From: a virus
Length of the DNA: 23,295 nucleotides
IMG/VR virus record: IMGVR_UViG_3300002242_000273
Span: 5,797 to 29,091 of that record
Reading direction: 5' to 3' (one strand)
Under the pieces are notes generated by a model. It did not search any database. It was not told where the DNA came from and was given only the letters and a program-made list of their open reading frames with translations. Positions 1 to 8,498 of the stretch are shown here, one piece after another (position 1 is the first letter of the stretch; every line of letters starts with the position of its first letter). The position numbers were made by a program, and so were the translations under genes.

Positions 1-416
1 GCTATTAGTTGTTGTTTAATATTTTCTTGAGAAGTTGCTTTGTCTTTTTCTAAACCAAATAAAGCTTCTGCTTTATCAATTCTTGTTTTCTCTGTAGCTT
101 CATTAACTGCTCCTGAGATTTGTCCTATACCAGCCGCAAGTGTTCTTGCATCACCTTCTTGTAGTGCTTGTATACCAGCAGTTGCAGCTTGGTTTGTTTG
201 TCTATATTGTTCGTTAAATGCATCTAATGGAACTTGTAGTTTTGCGTATACATCTTTCTGTGCATTTTTTCGAGCTTCTGCCATTAGCCTATCAGCTTTT
301 TTTTGTGCATCTGCCGCTTGTTTAGATGCTTTTGCGGACTGACCGAAAGACATTAAACCGCCACCAAGTGCTGTTGCTGCTCCGACTCCTGCCGCCATTG
401 TAGTAAATGCTGCCAT
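1..416 (-). CDS. Probable DNA-ejection / internal virion protein, 3' end cut by window edge
   Basis: An open frame runs from ATG at 416 to the left edge without a stop, giving the first 138 residues. It begins MAAFTTMAAGVGAATALGGG, a small-residue, glycine-zipper-like segment of about 25 residues. After that comes a long Ala/Lys/Glu/Gln-rich region with helix-favouring composition. This layout, a membrane-active start followed by long helices, is typical of podovirus ejection or internal core proteins such as T7 gp14 and P22 gp7/gp20. The start is supported by its junction: the preceding gene's TAA at 418-420 is one base from this ATG (TAATATG), as at other junctions here. The function is inferred from composition and position downstream of the tail genes. 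A tail-associated helical protein is the alternative. Confidence 0.75.
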   Translation of the reverse strand, partial: MAAFTTMAAGVGAATALGGGLMSFGQSAKASKQAADAQKKADRLMAEARKNAQKDVYAKLQVPLDAFNEQYRQTNQAATAGIQALQEGDARTLAAGIGQISGAVNEATEKTRIDKAEALFGLEKDKATSQENIKQQLI

Positions 417-417
417 A

Positions 418-828
418 TTATATTCTTTTTATTAATTCTGTACTATATGCATCACCTTGAGTATAACCTAATTCTTTGTAAGTAGAAATTAAAGATTTAT
501 TTTTAATGAGTGCATAACAAATATATTTTCCTAATTGTTTAGTTCTATCTTCTAATGCTAAAATTAATAATTTGATTGCAAGTTTTCTATTTTCTTTATT
601 TTTATATTTAAAATTAGATACTATCCAATCTATCCACACCACATTAGAGTTTGTATTATACAGATATCCAGCTACTACTGGTGTATCTCCATCATAAACC
701 ATTAATCCTCCAGTACCATTTTCAGGTAAAAAATCTTGAGGGGGTGGAGTCCATCTCCAATCTTTCCACCACTTACATAAAATCTCCTCATAGTCAGTGG
801 CTTTGAGTGGTTGTATATTTAATTGCAT
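418..828 (-). CDS. GNAT-like acetyltransferase (136 aa)
   Basis: The sequence fits a compact GNAT fold. A strand pair lies around residues 41-57 (GLMVYDG then VVAGYLYN) and the central strand around 63-71 (VVWIDWIVS). A helix at about 80-100 is followed by strand and helix at about 101-121, ending in the common GNAT pattern LISTYKELGY. The usual acetyl-CoA pyrophosphate-binding loop (Q/R-x-x-G-x-G/A) is not obvious between strand 4 and the next helix, where the protein reads SNFKYKNKENRK. The enzyme may therefore be divergent or inactive. It lies between a tail protein and a probable ejection protein, 23 bases after the previous gene, with a TATCTTTG box in that gap. The substrate is unknown. 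Modification of a virion protein or of a host target are both possible. Confidence 0.65.
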   Translation of the reverse strand: MQLNIQPLKATDYEEILCKWWKDWRWTPPPQDFLPENGTGGLMVYDGDTPVVAGYLYNTNSNVVWIDWIVSNFKYKNKENRKLAIKLLILALEDRTKQLGKYICYALIKNKSLISTYKELGYTQGDAYSTELIKRI

Positions 829-835
829 TCTACGA

Positions 836-843
836 CAAAGATA
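836..843 (-). promoter_or_regulatory. Bacteroidota-type -7 box (TATCTTTG) before the GNAT-like gene
   Basis: Read on the minus strand the 8 bases are TATCTTTG, a match to the Bacteroidota -7 consensus TAnnTTTG. The box ends 7 bases before the ATG at 828, so a transcript from it would be almost leaderless. No clear -33 TTG/TTTG is visible at the usual spacing. It is one of five such boxes in the short intergenic gaps. Confidence 0.45.
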
Positions 844-851
844 ATAAAAAT

Positions 852-1634
852 CTATGGATAACTTTTCATCACACTACTACCGACAGAATATAACTCTACT
901 GCTGATGTTAATGCATTAGATAATGTAAATTCCATATAATACCCTCTTGCTCCATGAGATTCGGCAACACTATTTTTAATATAAGCTATAAAATCACCTT
1001 GAACTGGTGCAACTGCTGGAAGTGTAGCATCAATAGTGATACTAAAATCAGGTGCAGTGTTGTCAATTGCAGTTACTGTTCCCGCCAATACTGGTGGATT
1101 TGTACCTTTATATACTAAATCACCTATACTTATAATACTTCCTACTGGTGAATTAAATCCTACTATAGTCGCTGCAGTAGGACCTTGTACTGAAGCACAC
1201 GCCCCAATACCATTTGCAGATCTCTCTCTCCAATTAATTGTTCCTTCATTATTTCTAATAAATGTAAACCACTCTCCCTCTTTTTGTTCAAAGTATGTTC
1301 CTAACATAGAACCCGCACTCAAGTCAGTAGCTAATTGTGTACAAGACCATGCAGCATTACTTTCAAAAGACATGGTTTTAAATAGTTTTATATCTTTTAT
1401 AGGTCGAGGGTTAAATACACTTGTGATAGAAGAAGGTGCTAAGTTTCCTGGAACTTCATAATATTCATTTCTATTATTATTAGTGTTGTGTCTAAAAATA
1501 TTTCCTCCACTAAAAGTGTAAAAATAACTATTCATTCCAATCATAAATTCAGGTTGAAAAGAATAGAAGGATGGCCATCCACCTCTTCCATCGACTCCTG
1601 AATTATTTGTATATGTTAGTGTATAAGTTGCCAT
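852..1634 (-). CDS. Conserved phage tail/structural protein (260 aa)
   Basis: The protein begins MATYTLTYTNN and has an aromatic-rich N-terminal half with WPSFYSF (about 20-26), MIGMNSYFYTFSGG (31-44), FRHNTNNNRNEYY (47-59) and KEGEWFTFIR (118-127). From memory this pattern recurs in structural proteins of marine Bacteroidota-type phages, but I cannot name a function. Residues about 162-221 form a small beta-rich insertion (GDLVYKG, GTVTAID, FIAYIKN) that resembles one in the 337-aa ring-type protein. An upstream ATG at 1670 would overlap the previous gene. The ATG at 1634 lies one base after that gene's TAA (TAATATG) and is preferred. It probably belongs to the tail or a receptor-contact structure. 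Confidence 0.75.
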   Translation of the reverse strand: MATYTLTYTNNSGVDGRGGWPSFYSFQPEFMIGMNSYFYTFSGGNIFRHNTNNNRNEYYEVPGNLAPSSITSVFNPRPIKDIKLFKTMSFESNAAWSCTQLATDLSAGSMLGTYFEQKEGEWFTFIRNNEGTINWRERSANGIGACASVQGPTAATIVGFNSPVGSIISIGDLVYKGTNPPVLAGTVTAIDNTAPDFSITIDATLPAVAPVQGDFIAYIKNSVAESHGARGYYMEFTLSNALTSAVELYSVGSSVMKSYP

Positions 1635-1635
1635 A

Positions 1636-2841
1636 TTAATTACATAATTGATTTGATGATACTTGTCCATTACCTCCGACTACTCTAATAACATATCTAT
1701 TAGGAGATACTCCTCCTAAATAATAATAACCATCGGATAAAGCAACAGTCCCTTGAGGATTGCTATATACAAAATCATTTGCAACTGGTAGTGAACCAGA
1801 TCCAGTATGATAATATGTTTGACTTGGAGGTCCAGGTGCTGTGCCACCACAGAAATCATTAAACACTCCCATTGCACTTGAAAGATAAGATGAAACACAA
1901 AGACTAATTCCTTGTAACACACCATTTACAACATGCATCTCTTGATTGCTGCTTATTTTATAATAATTATCTGCAGCTTTATTCACTCCATTTGCATCAG
2001 TAAATATCCAATCTGTTACTGCTGGATTACCCGCAGTTCCCGCCACTGGCATATTATAATATGTATTAGTAGTGTGATCTTGTGCACATGCTAATTGCTG
2101 AGTTCCAGCTCCCGCACTTGCGGTAAAACTTGTTAGTGCAACAGGACATAAAACTGAAATATTCCAACCTGTACTACCACATGGTCCTTCAATTACAAAA
2201 TCTACTGTTTCTGGAGTAGCATTTGGTTTTGGTACAACCATAATACAGTTACCTGGTGCATTAGTAGTTAAATCTATACCACCCGCAGCTTGATTAGCAT
2301 AAGGTCCTAATGTTGCTGGTGTACCTTGATTTACAAAAGAGTTACTACCCGCATCATATAAATAAGTTGCTCCAGTTGTTGTTTGTCCATTACTACCATT
2401 TGCATTAGTTAAAGGTAAGCCACTACAAGCATTTCCTGTTGATATTGTTCCAACTACTCCCTGTAAATATCCTTCAGTCGCAGAAGAGTATTCGCTTCTT
2501 GTAACTGAATCATAAGTCCACGAGCATTTATCAGGTATACTTGCTGGATTAAAAGTTACTTTAACTGCACCAGTTGAATTTCCTAAATTCATTGTTAATA
2601 AGTATTTCCCTGTTCCACCATTACCACTAACACCAGATCCACAGGGTACACTACAGGATACACATGCTTGTGCTTGTAATAACACAGGGTTGCTTGGTCC
2701 TCCAACTAATTGTCTTATTATATCGTTTTGTGTATAATATCCATTTGGTGCAACTGTTGAAAGAGATGCATCAGTGTAAAGCATACTTGCATTTGCAAAG
2801 CTTGTACCATCAAAATAATATGTTCCTATAGTTCCAGCCAT
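1636..2841 (-). CDS. Cys-rich modular tail protein (401 aa)
   Basis: Twelve cysteines and a repeated module mark this protein. The module reads Cys, SAG-like turn, Cys, TYY, D-W/F-I/V-F/Y-T/S, GYY/NYY, V-x-x-G, Cys. A truncated copy covers about residues 7-60, and full copies cover about 232-315 and 315-400. Between them (about 61-231) lies a domain with NLGNSTGAVKVTFNP, KCSWTYD, LGPYANQAAGG and VVPKPNATP that ends in Cys-Pro. The last 80 residues of the upstream 1578-aa protein carry the same module, so the two share ancestry or assemble together. The gene starts 4 bases after the 1578-aa gene ends. A role in the distal tail or host recognition is inferred; no enzyme motif is visible. The cysteines may form disulphides after release. 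Confidence 0.75.
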   Translation of the reverse strand: MAGTIGTYYFDGTSFANASMLYTDASLSTVAPNGYYTQNDIIRQLVGGPSNPVLLQAQACVSCSVPCGSGVSGNGGTGKYLLTMNLGNSTGAVKVTFNPASIPDKCSWTYDSVTRSEYSSATEGYLQGVVGTISTGNACSGLPLTNANGSNGQTTTGATYLYDAGSNSFVNQGTPATLGPYANQAAGGIDLTTNAPGNCIMVVPKPNATPETVDFVIEGPCGSTGWNISVLCPVALTSFTASAGAGTQQLACAQDHTTNTYYNMPVAGTAGNPAVTDWIFTDANGVNKAADNYYKISSNQEMHVVNGVLQGISLCVSSYLSSAMGVFNDFCGGTAPGPPSQTYYHTGSGSLPVANDFVYSNPQGTVALSDGYYYLGGVSPNRYVIRVVGGNGQVSSNQLCN

Positions 2842-2845
2842 AATT

Positions 2846-5800
2846 TTAACATGTTCCTTGTTGTATTACTATTCCATTATTATCTACTCTTAACCAACCA
2901 CTTGTATATTTATAATATCCTGATGGTAAAGTGGAAGTGGCATCACAAGTTGTACTTGTAAATACGATACTACCAATTACTGGATATGTTGAAGGAGTTG
3001 GTGTATTTAAAAAATAATATGTTTTTGTTAGTTGTTGTTGACAAGCTACTCCAGCACTATCTTGTCTTGCTCCTGCACTCCACGATGTACAAGTAAATGT
3101 ACAATCACAACATGCATCTGTTGTAGAACTTGCATCATAACACAATGCTTGTGCACTTACAGTTCTAAAATCATATATCAAATATAAGTATTGATTTCCA
3201 TTTGGTATACTAAATGCAGGATTTGTTGAAGGAGTTAAGTCTGCTCTGTAAATATCTACTGTTGGGTTTGTAACCAAACCACTTCCAATTATATTTGCTC
3301 CTGCAGTTAAAGTTGCTATGTCCGCTACAGTATTGTTATACTGAGTATTGCTTGATAAGAAGCTAAATTTATAACTTCCATCACCAACATTATAATTGTC
3401 TGCTTCTAACTTATTAGTTCTCAACATAAAGTTAGAACCTTGGTAAGGAAATACTCCTAATGATCTAACACCAGTTTGTGAGAAAAATGTCGATGCCACT
3501 GTACTGTTTGAGCCAAAAGTAGATTGTGTACTTGCTATAGGGCTAATAGTTTGTGTATCACTCCATCCATATTCTACATGTATTTGATCACCTGCAGCAT
3601 CACTTGAATTTAACACCACCTGGACAACAGTTAAAGTAGTTTCATCTGGACAATTTGGTGTCATAGTAAACGAACAACTTCCAGTTGGAGTTATTGTTAC
3701 TGTAGCTGTAGTTGGTGTATTTAAAGATTTATTATAAGTTAATGTACCACTTGCATTAGTTAAATTTAATGGATTAGGAGTGGCATTAGTGCTATTCCAA
3801 ACTCCAGTTATAGATGCAGTTCCAGTAACTGTAAAACTAACTGTAGTTGTACTATCTATAACTTCTCCAAAATCTAAAGTAAAAGTTTTAGCAGCAGTAA
3901 GGTTATTTATTGTTATTGTAGTTCCACATTTTATTGGTGTTGTTGGAAAAGGCACTTGTATGTCGTTTGTACTTAAAACATATTCATCCATATAAGGATC
4001 ATACCCTCCTAATTTTTGTGTTGTTAAATGCTCTACAAATTGATCCCTAAACCACGATCTCATTCCGATGTCAGAAACTATACTTATAGGACTTGCGGCT
4101 GCGCCTTGAGCACCTAATTGAATTACTGCAGACCTTTTAGTATCTGTAAAATACATTGCATCACCCCATTGTATAAAACTTTCAGGATTAAAACTTATAC
4201 CATATTCTTCTATTCTTGCTATTTGTTTTCCTAATACTTCTGGAGTAGAAACCACAGCTCCACCACCTACTGCATCACTTAATAAGTCTTTTCCTTGTTG
4301 AACATAACTAATTTTATCTTCTTGTAGTACAAGTATATCTGTTTCTCTACCATGTAATTTCATTACTGGTCCGAAGTTTTGCTCTAAATCTTTAAAGTTT
4401 ACTAATCCTAAATTAAATTCATTTAAGTTATTGGTGTTAGTTGAATAACTAAATACTCCACTATAAGTTAAACCAGCAAATCTATCTGCTTCCTTAAAGT
4501 CTGCATTAGATACCGCAAGTGCTCTTTGCCCCATTACCAAACTTTTTGTAGCTATTTTATCTAATATTTTAAAACTTTCTACTCCATTACCAAATGTGTA
4601 ACAATTTATAAAAGGCACATCTACTACTGCATCTTGAGTTGCAGTTTGATTTTGATCACCATCAGCAGAGCCACTTATATGAAAACCTCCTGTAATAGGA
4701 AAATCCTTAGAAGCATCAAAAAATATTTCATCATTTGCTTCAGTAGGTTCTGTTTCAAATACCAATAAATCATTAGCTCTTGTTACTATAATTTCTAATT
4801 CTATGTAAGAATAAGAATCTCCAAATAAGTTATTACATCCCTTTATACCACTTCTTACAGAAAGATATAAAGGTTGCGCTGGATCAATTGTCCCACTAAA
4901 ACCAGCCTGCCAAAACTGCCAAGTTGGTTCAAAAGGATTAGGGCTTGTACATTGTATATTAGCAGCAGAACTTGCAATTGTAGTTACAAAAATGCTTGTA
5001 GCTGCATTGCCTTCCTCCCAGTTTCCTGTGTTAGGATCAAAGTTATCACCTATAGCCCACTCATATAAATTAGTAAAGTTTTGTGAAGCAGTAAAAGACT
5101 TATCATAAACATATCTCATCCCTGGACAATTTTGTCCGCTTCTATCATTTCTTCCATACTCACATTTTATTGTAATAATACTACCCGCAGGTACATCATA
5201 CACTTCATAAACAGGTCCAGCGGTTTCTATAAATGCTTTATAATTTACTTGAGCATTACACCTATTTTCATTTTTACTTTTATATTTTTCAACTCCATTG
5301 TTTATAACAGGATCTGCTAAATCACCTGCCACAGAAAAGTTTTGTGCTTTTATTTGCATATATAAACCAGCAATCTGATGTGATGTTCCTGGTGTACCAG
5401 AACCTAATTCATTTGGAGTATCTAAAAAATCTTCTGCTTCTGCAGATACATCTAATACCTCACACTCAGTTAATGATTGTCGTGGGCCATTAACATCTCT
5501 CTTTACAATTAAAGTGTCTCCTTTTTTACATTTATTTTGATTGTCTCCTTCTAATTTAAAATAAACCACATTATTACTTGGTCTCACATAAAAGAAGTTA
5601 CTATATACTGTTTCATAGTTACCTTTACTTGGCTTTACTACAAACTTATATCTTGTAGCCCAAGAAGGAGGTAAACTGCTTATACGAGCTTGTATTGAAT
5701 TTTTCTTCTCAGAGTTTTCTGCAGGAACAAAAATAGTATTGTATTCTGATACCAATACAGTAGAGGCTCTGCCATAGTCATCCATATAAACAATTCCAGT

Positions 5801-7582
5801 TTCATAATCTCTATTACTATGTAAACTTCCGACATCAGATGATGCACTAAATGTTATTGTACCGCTTTCAAATCTAAAGTATTCAAATAAATTAGTTACC
5901 GGTGCATTTGTTTCTCGGTAGTTCATAGCAAGTGGTTGAAACGATATGTTGTTTGAACCAGGAACAGTTGTTATAAAATCACCCCATCCTTGTTGAGAAC
6001 TTGCATCTGTTATACTACTGTTGTGTTTTGTCCATCCAGTACAATTTGTTGGTGTCGAAAGTGAACAGTTAAAATTATCAGTTACTGAAGTTCCATCAGC
6101 ACATGTTGCAATAGGTTGATAATTTGTGTTTAAAACTGTTCCAACCCTTGCTTGAAACTCACTACTACTTGCCATATCGTATACACTATTGTAGTCTGTT
6201 GGTAAAGTAAAGTTCAATGTTATTGATACATCTCCATTACTAAATGTAGGCAAATAACAAGCATTAGCTGTATCTCCATTTAATTGATCTGTAGTAATTC
6301 TAAATACAAATCTTATTGTAGAATCTTTTTTTAGTTTTGTAGCTATGTTGCTTAAATCAAAAGTAGCTAAAGAGTTGTTGTATTGTATGCTTGAGCCCGA
6401 TAATGAATATGCTATACCTTGAGTTAAAGTTGCATCAGGTAATATTTCAAAATCTACATCAACTGCTTTTAAAGAGGTACTATAATCTACTGATATCCTT
6501 CCTCCAGAAGCATTTGTCATATTATACCCATCTACATAATTACCATAAATAAGTCTATTACCCATTATGGTTTGTGCTTTTGCAAATCTTGGCACATTAT
6601 CATATAGTCTTAATAATTCATCTGCACCTAATGTTGTATAAATTTTACTGTTAGTAAACAAAAATGTTTGAGTGGTATTATCTGCCCATCCATAGTCATC
6701 TTTGTCAAATCTTTCAATTACATAAATACTATTTGTGTTTGAGTCTTTATAAAGTAAATCTACTTGCTTAACTCTTGATGAACCAGTGTTAAATGAAACA
6801 TTAACTGCATTAAATCTATTAAGCATTCCTTCATTTACATAATTAGCTGGACTGAAAAAGAAATTATTAGGTTGAAAAGCAGGTAAAGAAAATAAAGATG
6901 TAGCACTATATTCATCATCTTGATATCTATATCTATATGCAAATGAAATAAATCTGTTTTCTAAATAATTTTCTTGTCCATTCACATTTACCATTTCTAA
7001 TGAAGGAGCAGATAGAGTATCTGCAGCTCCATAACCAGGTGGTTTTTGTATTACATTAAAATCCTCTGCCACTACTACATCATTATAACCTGGACTTGCA
7101 GGATATGCATAACTTCTGTTTATATTTATTTTTCGTGGAGGATTTATATCATCAGTCCAAAAAAGTAAATCATCAATCAGATTTACACCAGTTATTAAAT
7201 ATGTAGGTTGAAAATTTAAAACACTTGCAGAAAGCACATGATAAGTAATTCCTTGATTTTGAGTATTGTATGAAACCACAGCATCTAATCTGCCTCCTGT
7301 AACAGGATTATTAGCATCGTGCACAAACCAGTAAACAGTTTCAGTAATACCATCTTCATATGCACCTATACACACAGCATTTGCGGAAAAGTTTTGTCCT
7401 GCAAATTGTAAAGTAGTTAATCGTGTGTTACCTCGTGAGTTTTCTACAGCACCAACCTCTGTCGTTTCGGTAGAACCCAAACGAACATTCTGAGCATCTA
7501 CATACTCTCCTTGAGGTAGAAGCCTTTCATCGATAGACTTATTCATTCTACCTTGTATAAATACTACACTTTCTAATGCCAT
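2846..7582 (-). CDS. Giant tail stabilisation / muzzle-like protein (1578 aa)
   Basis: The N-terminus contains IQGRMNKSIDERLLPQGEY then DAQNVRLGSTET and AVENSRGN. This is the opening pattern of P22 gp10-like packaged-DNA stabilisation proteins, which close the portal-tail channel and are rich in beta-propeller blades. A conserved stretch at about 1067-1207 (VLQEDKISYVQQG, GISFNPESFIQWGDAMYF, YDPYMDEYVLS) fits the same family. The C-terminal third is different. It has a Thr/Ser-rich beta domain (about 1208-1310) closed by cysteines, a Cys cluster DACCDCTFTC (about 1490) and a terminal TYY/GYY module shared with the next gene. The start overlaps the previous stop by one base (TAATG). In crAss-like phages the matching role may be the tail muzzle. 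The protein is much longer than P22 gp10 (about 470 aa), so the extension probably adds host-facing domains. Confidence 0.75.
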   Translation of the reverse strand: MALESVVFIQGRMNKSIDERLLPQGEYVDAQNVRLGSTETTEVGAVENSRGNTRLTTLQFAGQNFSANAVCIGAYEDGITETVYWFVHDANNPVTGGRLDAVVSYNTQNQGITYHVLSASVLNFQPTYLITGVNLIDDLLFWTDDINPPRKININRSYAYPASPGYNDVVVAEDFNVIQKPPGYGAADTLSAPSLEMVNVNGQENYLENRFISFAYRYRYQDDEYSATSLFSLPAFQPNNFFFSPANYVNEGMLNRFNAVNVSFNTGSSRVKQVDLLYKDSNTNSIYVIERFDKDDYGWADNTTQTFLFTNSKIYTTLGADELLRLYDNVPRFAKAQTIMGNRLIYGNYVDGYNMTNASGGRISVDYSTSLKAVDVDFEILPDATLTQGIAYSLSGSSIQYNNSLATFDLSNIATKLKKDSTIRFVFRITTDQLNGDTANACYLPTFSNGDVSITLNFTLPTDYNSVYDMASSSEFQARVGTVLNTNYQPIATCADGTSVTDNFNCSLSTPTNCTGWTKHNSSITDASSQQGWGDFITTVPGSNNISFQPLAMNYRETNAPVTNLFEYFRFESGTITFSASSDVGSLHSNRDYETGIVYMDDYGRASTVLVSEYNTIFVPAENSEKKNSIQARISSLPPSWATRYKFVVKPSKGNYETVYSNFFYVRPSNNVVYFKLEGDNQNKCKKGDTLIVKRDVNGPRQSLTECEVLDVSAEAEDFLDTPNELGSGTPGTSHQIAGLYMQIKAQNFSVAGDLADPVINNGVEKYKSKNENRCNAQVNYKAFIETAGPVYEVYDVPAGSIITIKCEYGRNDRSGQNCPGMRYVYDKSFTASQNFTNLYEWAIGDNFDPNTGNWEEGNAATSIFVTTIASSAANIQCTSPNPFEPTWQFWQAGFSGTIDPAQPLYLSVRSGIKGCNNLFGDSYSYIELEIIVTRANDLLVFETEPTEANDEIFFDASKDFPITGGFHISGSADGDQNQTATQDAVVDVPFINCYTFGNGVESFKILDKIATKSLVMGQRALAVSNADFKEADRFAGLTYSGVFSYSTNTNNLNEFNLGLVNFKDLEQNFGPVMKLHGRETDILVLQEDKISYVQQGKDLLSDAVGGGAVVSTPEVLGKQIARIEEYGISFNPESFIQWGDAMYFTDTKRSAVIQLGAQGAAASPISIVSDIGMRSWFRDQFVEHLTTQKLGGYDPYMDEYVLSTNDIQVPFPTTPIKCGTTITINNLTAAKTFTLDFGEVIDSTTTVSFTVTGTASITGVWNSTNATPNPLNLTNASGTLTYNKSLNTPTTATVTITPTGSCSFTMTPNCPDETTLTVVQVVLNSSDAAGDQIHVEYGWSDTQTISPIASTQSTFGSNSTVASTFFSQTGVRSLGVFPYQGSNFMLRTNKLEADNYNVGDGSYKFSFLSSNTQYNNTVADIATLTAGANIIGSGLVTNPTVDIYRADLTPSTNPAFSIPNGNQYLYLIYDFRTVSAQALCYDASSTTDACCDCTFTCTSWSAGARQDSAGVACQQQLTKTYYFLNTPTPSTYPVIGSIVFTSTTCDATSTLPSGYYKYTSGWLRVDNNGIVIQQGTC

Positions 7583-8496
7583 TATTTAATCCATTTATTC
7601 TGGCCTCTTAAATTCATTAAGAGTCTACCAGGATGTATATTACTTAATCTTAGTTTTGCATTTCTTAATAAAGAAGATTTATCTTTTCTTGCTCTATTAA
7701 CAATGTACTCTTGCACTCCAAATCGACCATTCAAAATAGCATATCTTATGTAAGCATACAGATATTCTTCAAATAATTTGTTTACACTAACTTGAGAATC
7801 ATTACCATTTTCCATTCCATCAGAAACATATTCTAATACTATAGAATCTGTTCCCGCAGCCGAACTAAAATAAATTTTACCCGCTTGTTTATCTATTTTA
7901 AATGTAGGGTTTATGTTTGCTGTCTCAGTATTTAATCCAAATCTTGCTCCTACTCTATAATCAAAGTACCAACATCCATCTATGCAGTAACCTTCTTCTC
8001 CATCAAAAGGACTTTTATTGTTTAAATAAATAGACCTTGTAGCTCTACTTAAATCTAACTCAGAATCTTGTGGGCTCAATGCATTACCATCCTCATCAAA
8101 CAATATATTAGATTGATTGTCTTGAAGATAAGCTGTACTAAAATTTGTTTGTATATTTTCTGTTAATGGAAATAAAACTCCATCTTTATATTGTGATATT
8201 CTTACCCAATTTACATAATCAGAAGGCAAAGTAAAACTGAAGTTATGGTCTAAAGTTAATTGAAGAACTTTAATTTCTTTCATAGCATCATAGTTCAACT
8301 CTTGTATACCTCTTTTCGCATGAAACAAAACTTGATATCTTTCTAAGTTATTTACCAACTCATGATTGCCTTGATATATTAACATAAAGTTATTTACTAT
8401 ATCTTGTAATGAGACATATTGATAAGAACCCAGGTTAGCATCTGTAGGAGTGTTACCATTATTTTCGTAATATGTAAATTGTGTTATATATGCCAT
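7582..8496 (-). CDS. crAss-like tail ring / adaptor protein (304 aa)
   Basis: The pattern YVSLQDIVNNFMLIYQGNHE (about 27-46) is followed by RYQVLFHAKRGIQELNYD (about 53-70) and FTLPSDYVNWVRIS (about 92-105). This corresponds to the conserved start of crAss-like ring proteins, where D-I/V-V-N-N-F-M-x-x-Y is followed by a helix with FHAxRxxxELxYD and then LPxDYVN. Such proteins form a ring between portal and tail hub, comparable to P22 gp4 or T7 gp11 adaptors. The gene starts 2 bases after the 337-aa gene and its stop overlaps the next start, so the three are probably co-translated. The assignment rests on remembered family patterns. Confidence 0.7.
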   Translation of the reverse strand: MAYITQFTYYENNGNTPTDANLGSYQYVSLQDIVNNFMLIYQGNHELVNNLERYQVLFHAKRGIQELNYDAMKEIKVLQLTLDHNFSFTLPSDYVNWVRISQYKDGVLFPLTENIQTNFSTAYLQDNQSNILFDEDGNALSPQDSELDLSRATRSIYLNNKSPFDGEEGYCIDGCWYFDYRVGARFGLNTETANINPTFKIDKQAGKIYFSSAAGTDSIVLEYVSDGMENGNDSQVSVNKLFEEYLYAYIRYAILNGRFGVQEYIVNRARKDKSSLLRNAKLRLSNIHPGRLLMNLRGQNKWIK

Positions 8497-8498
8497 CT

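Noticed and set aside
40-342. A 100-codon plus-strand frame rich in Ser, Ala and Cys
   Set aside because: It is antisense to the minus-strand frame starting at 416, which fits the operon and has a sensible protein composition.
1635-1670. A longer start (ATG at 1670) for the 260-aa tail protein
   Set aside because: It would overlap the upstream gene by 35 bases, while ATG at 1634 forms the recurring TAATATG junction and gives a normal start.
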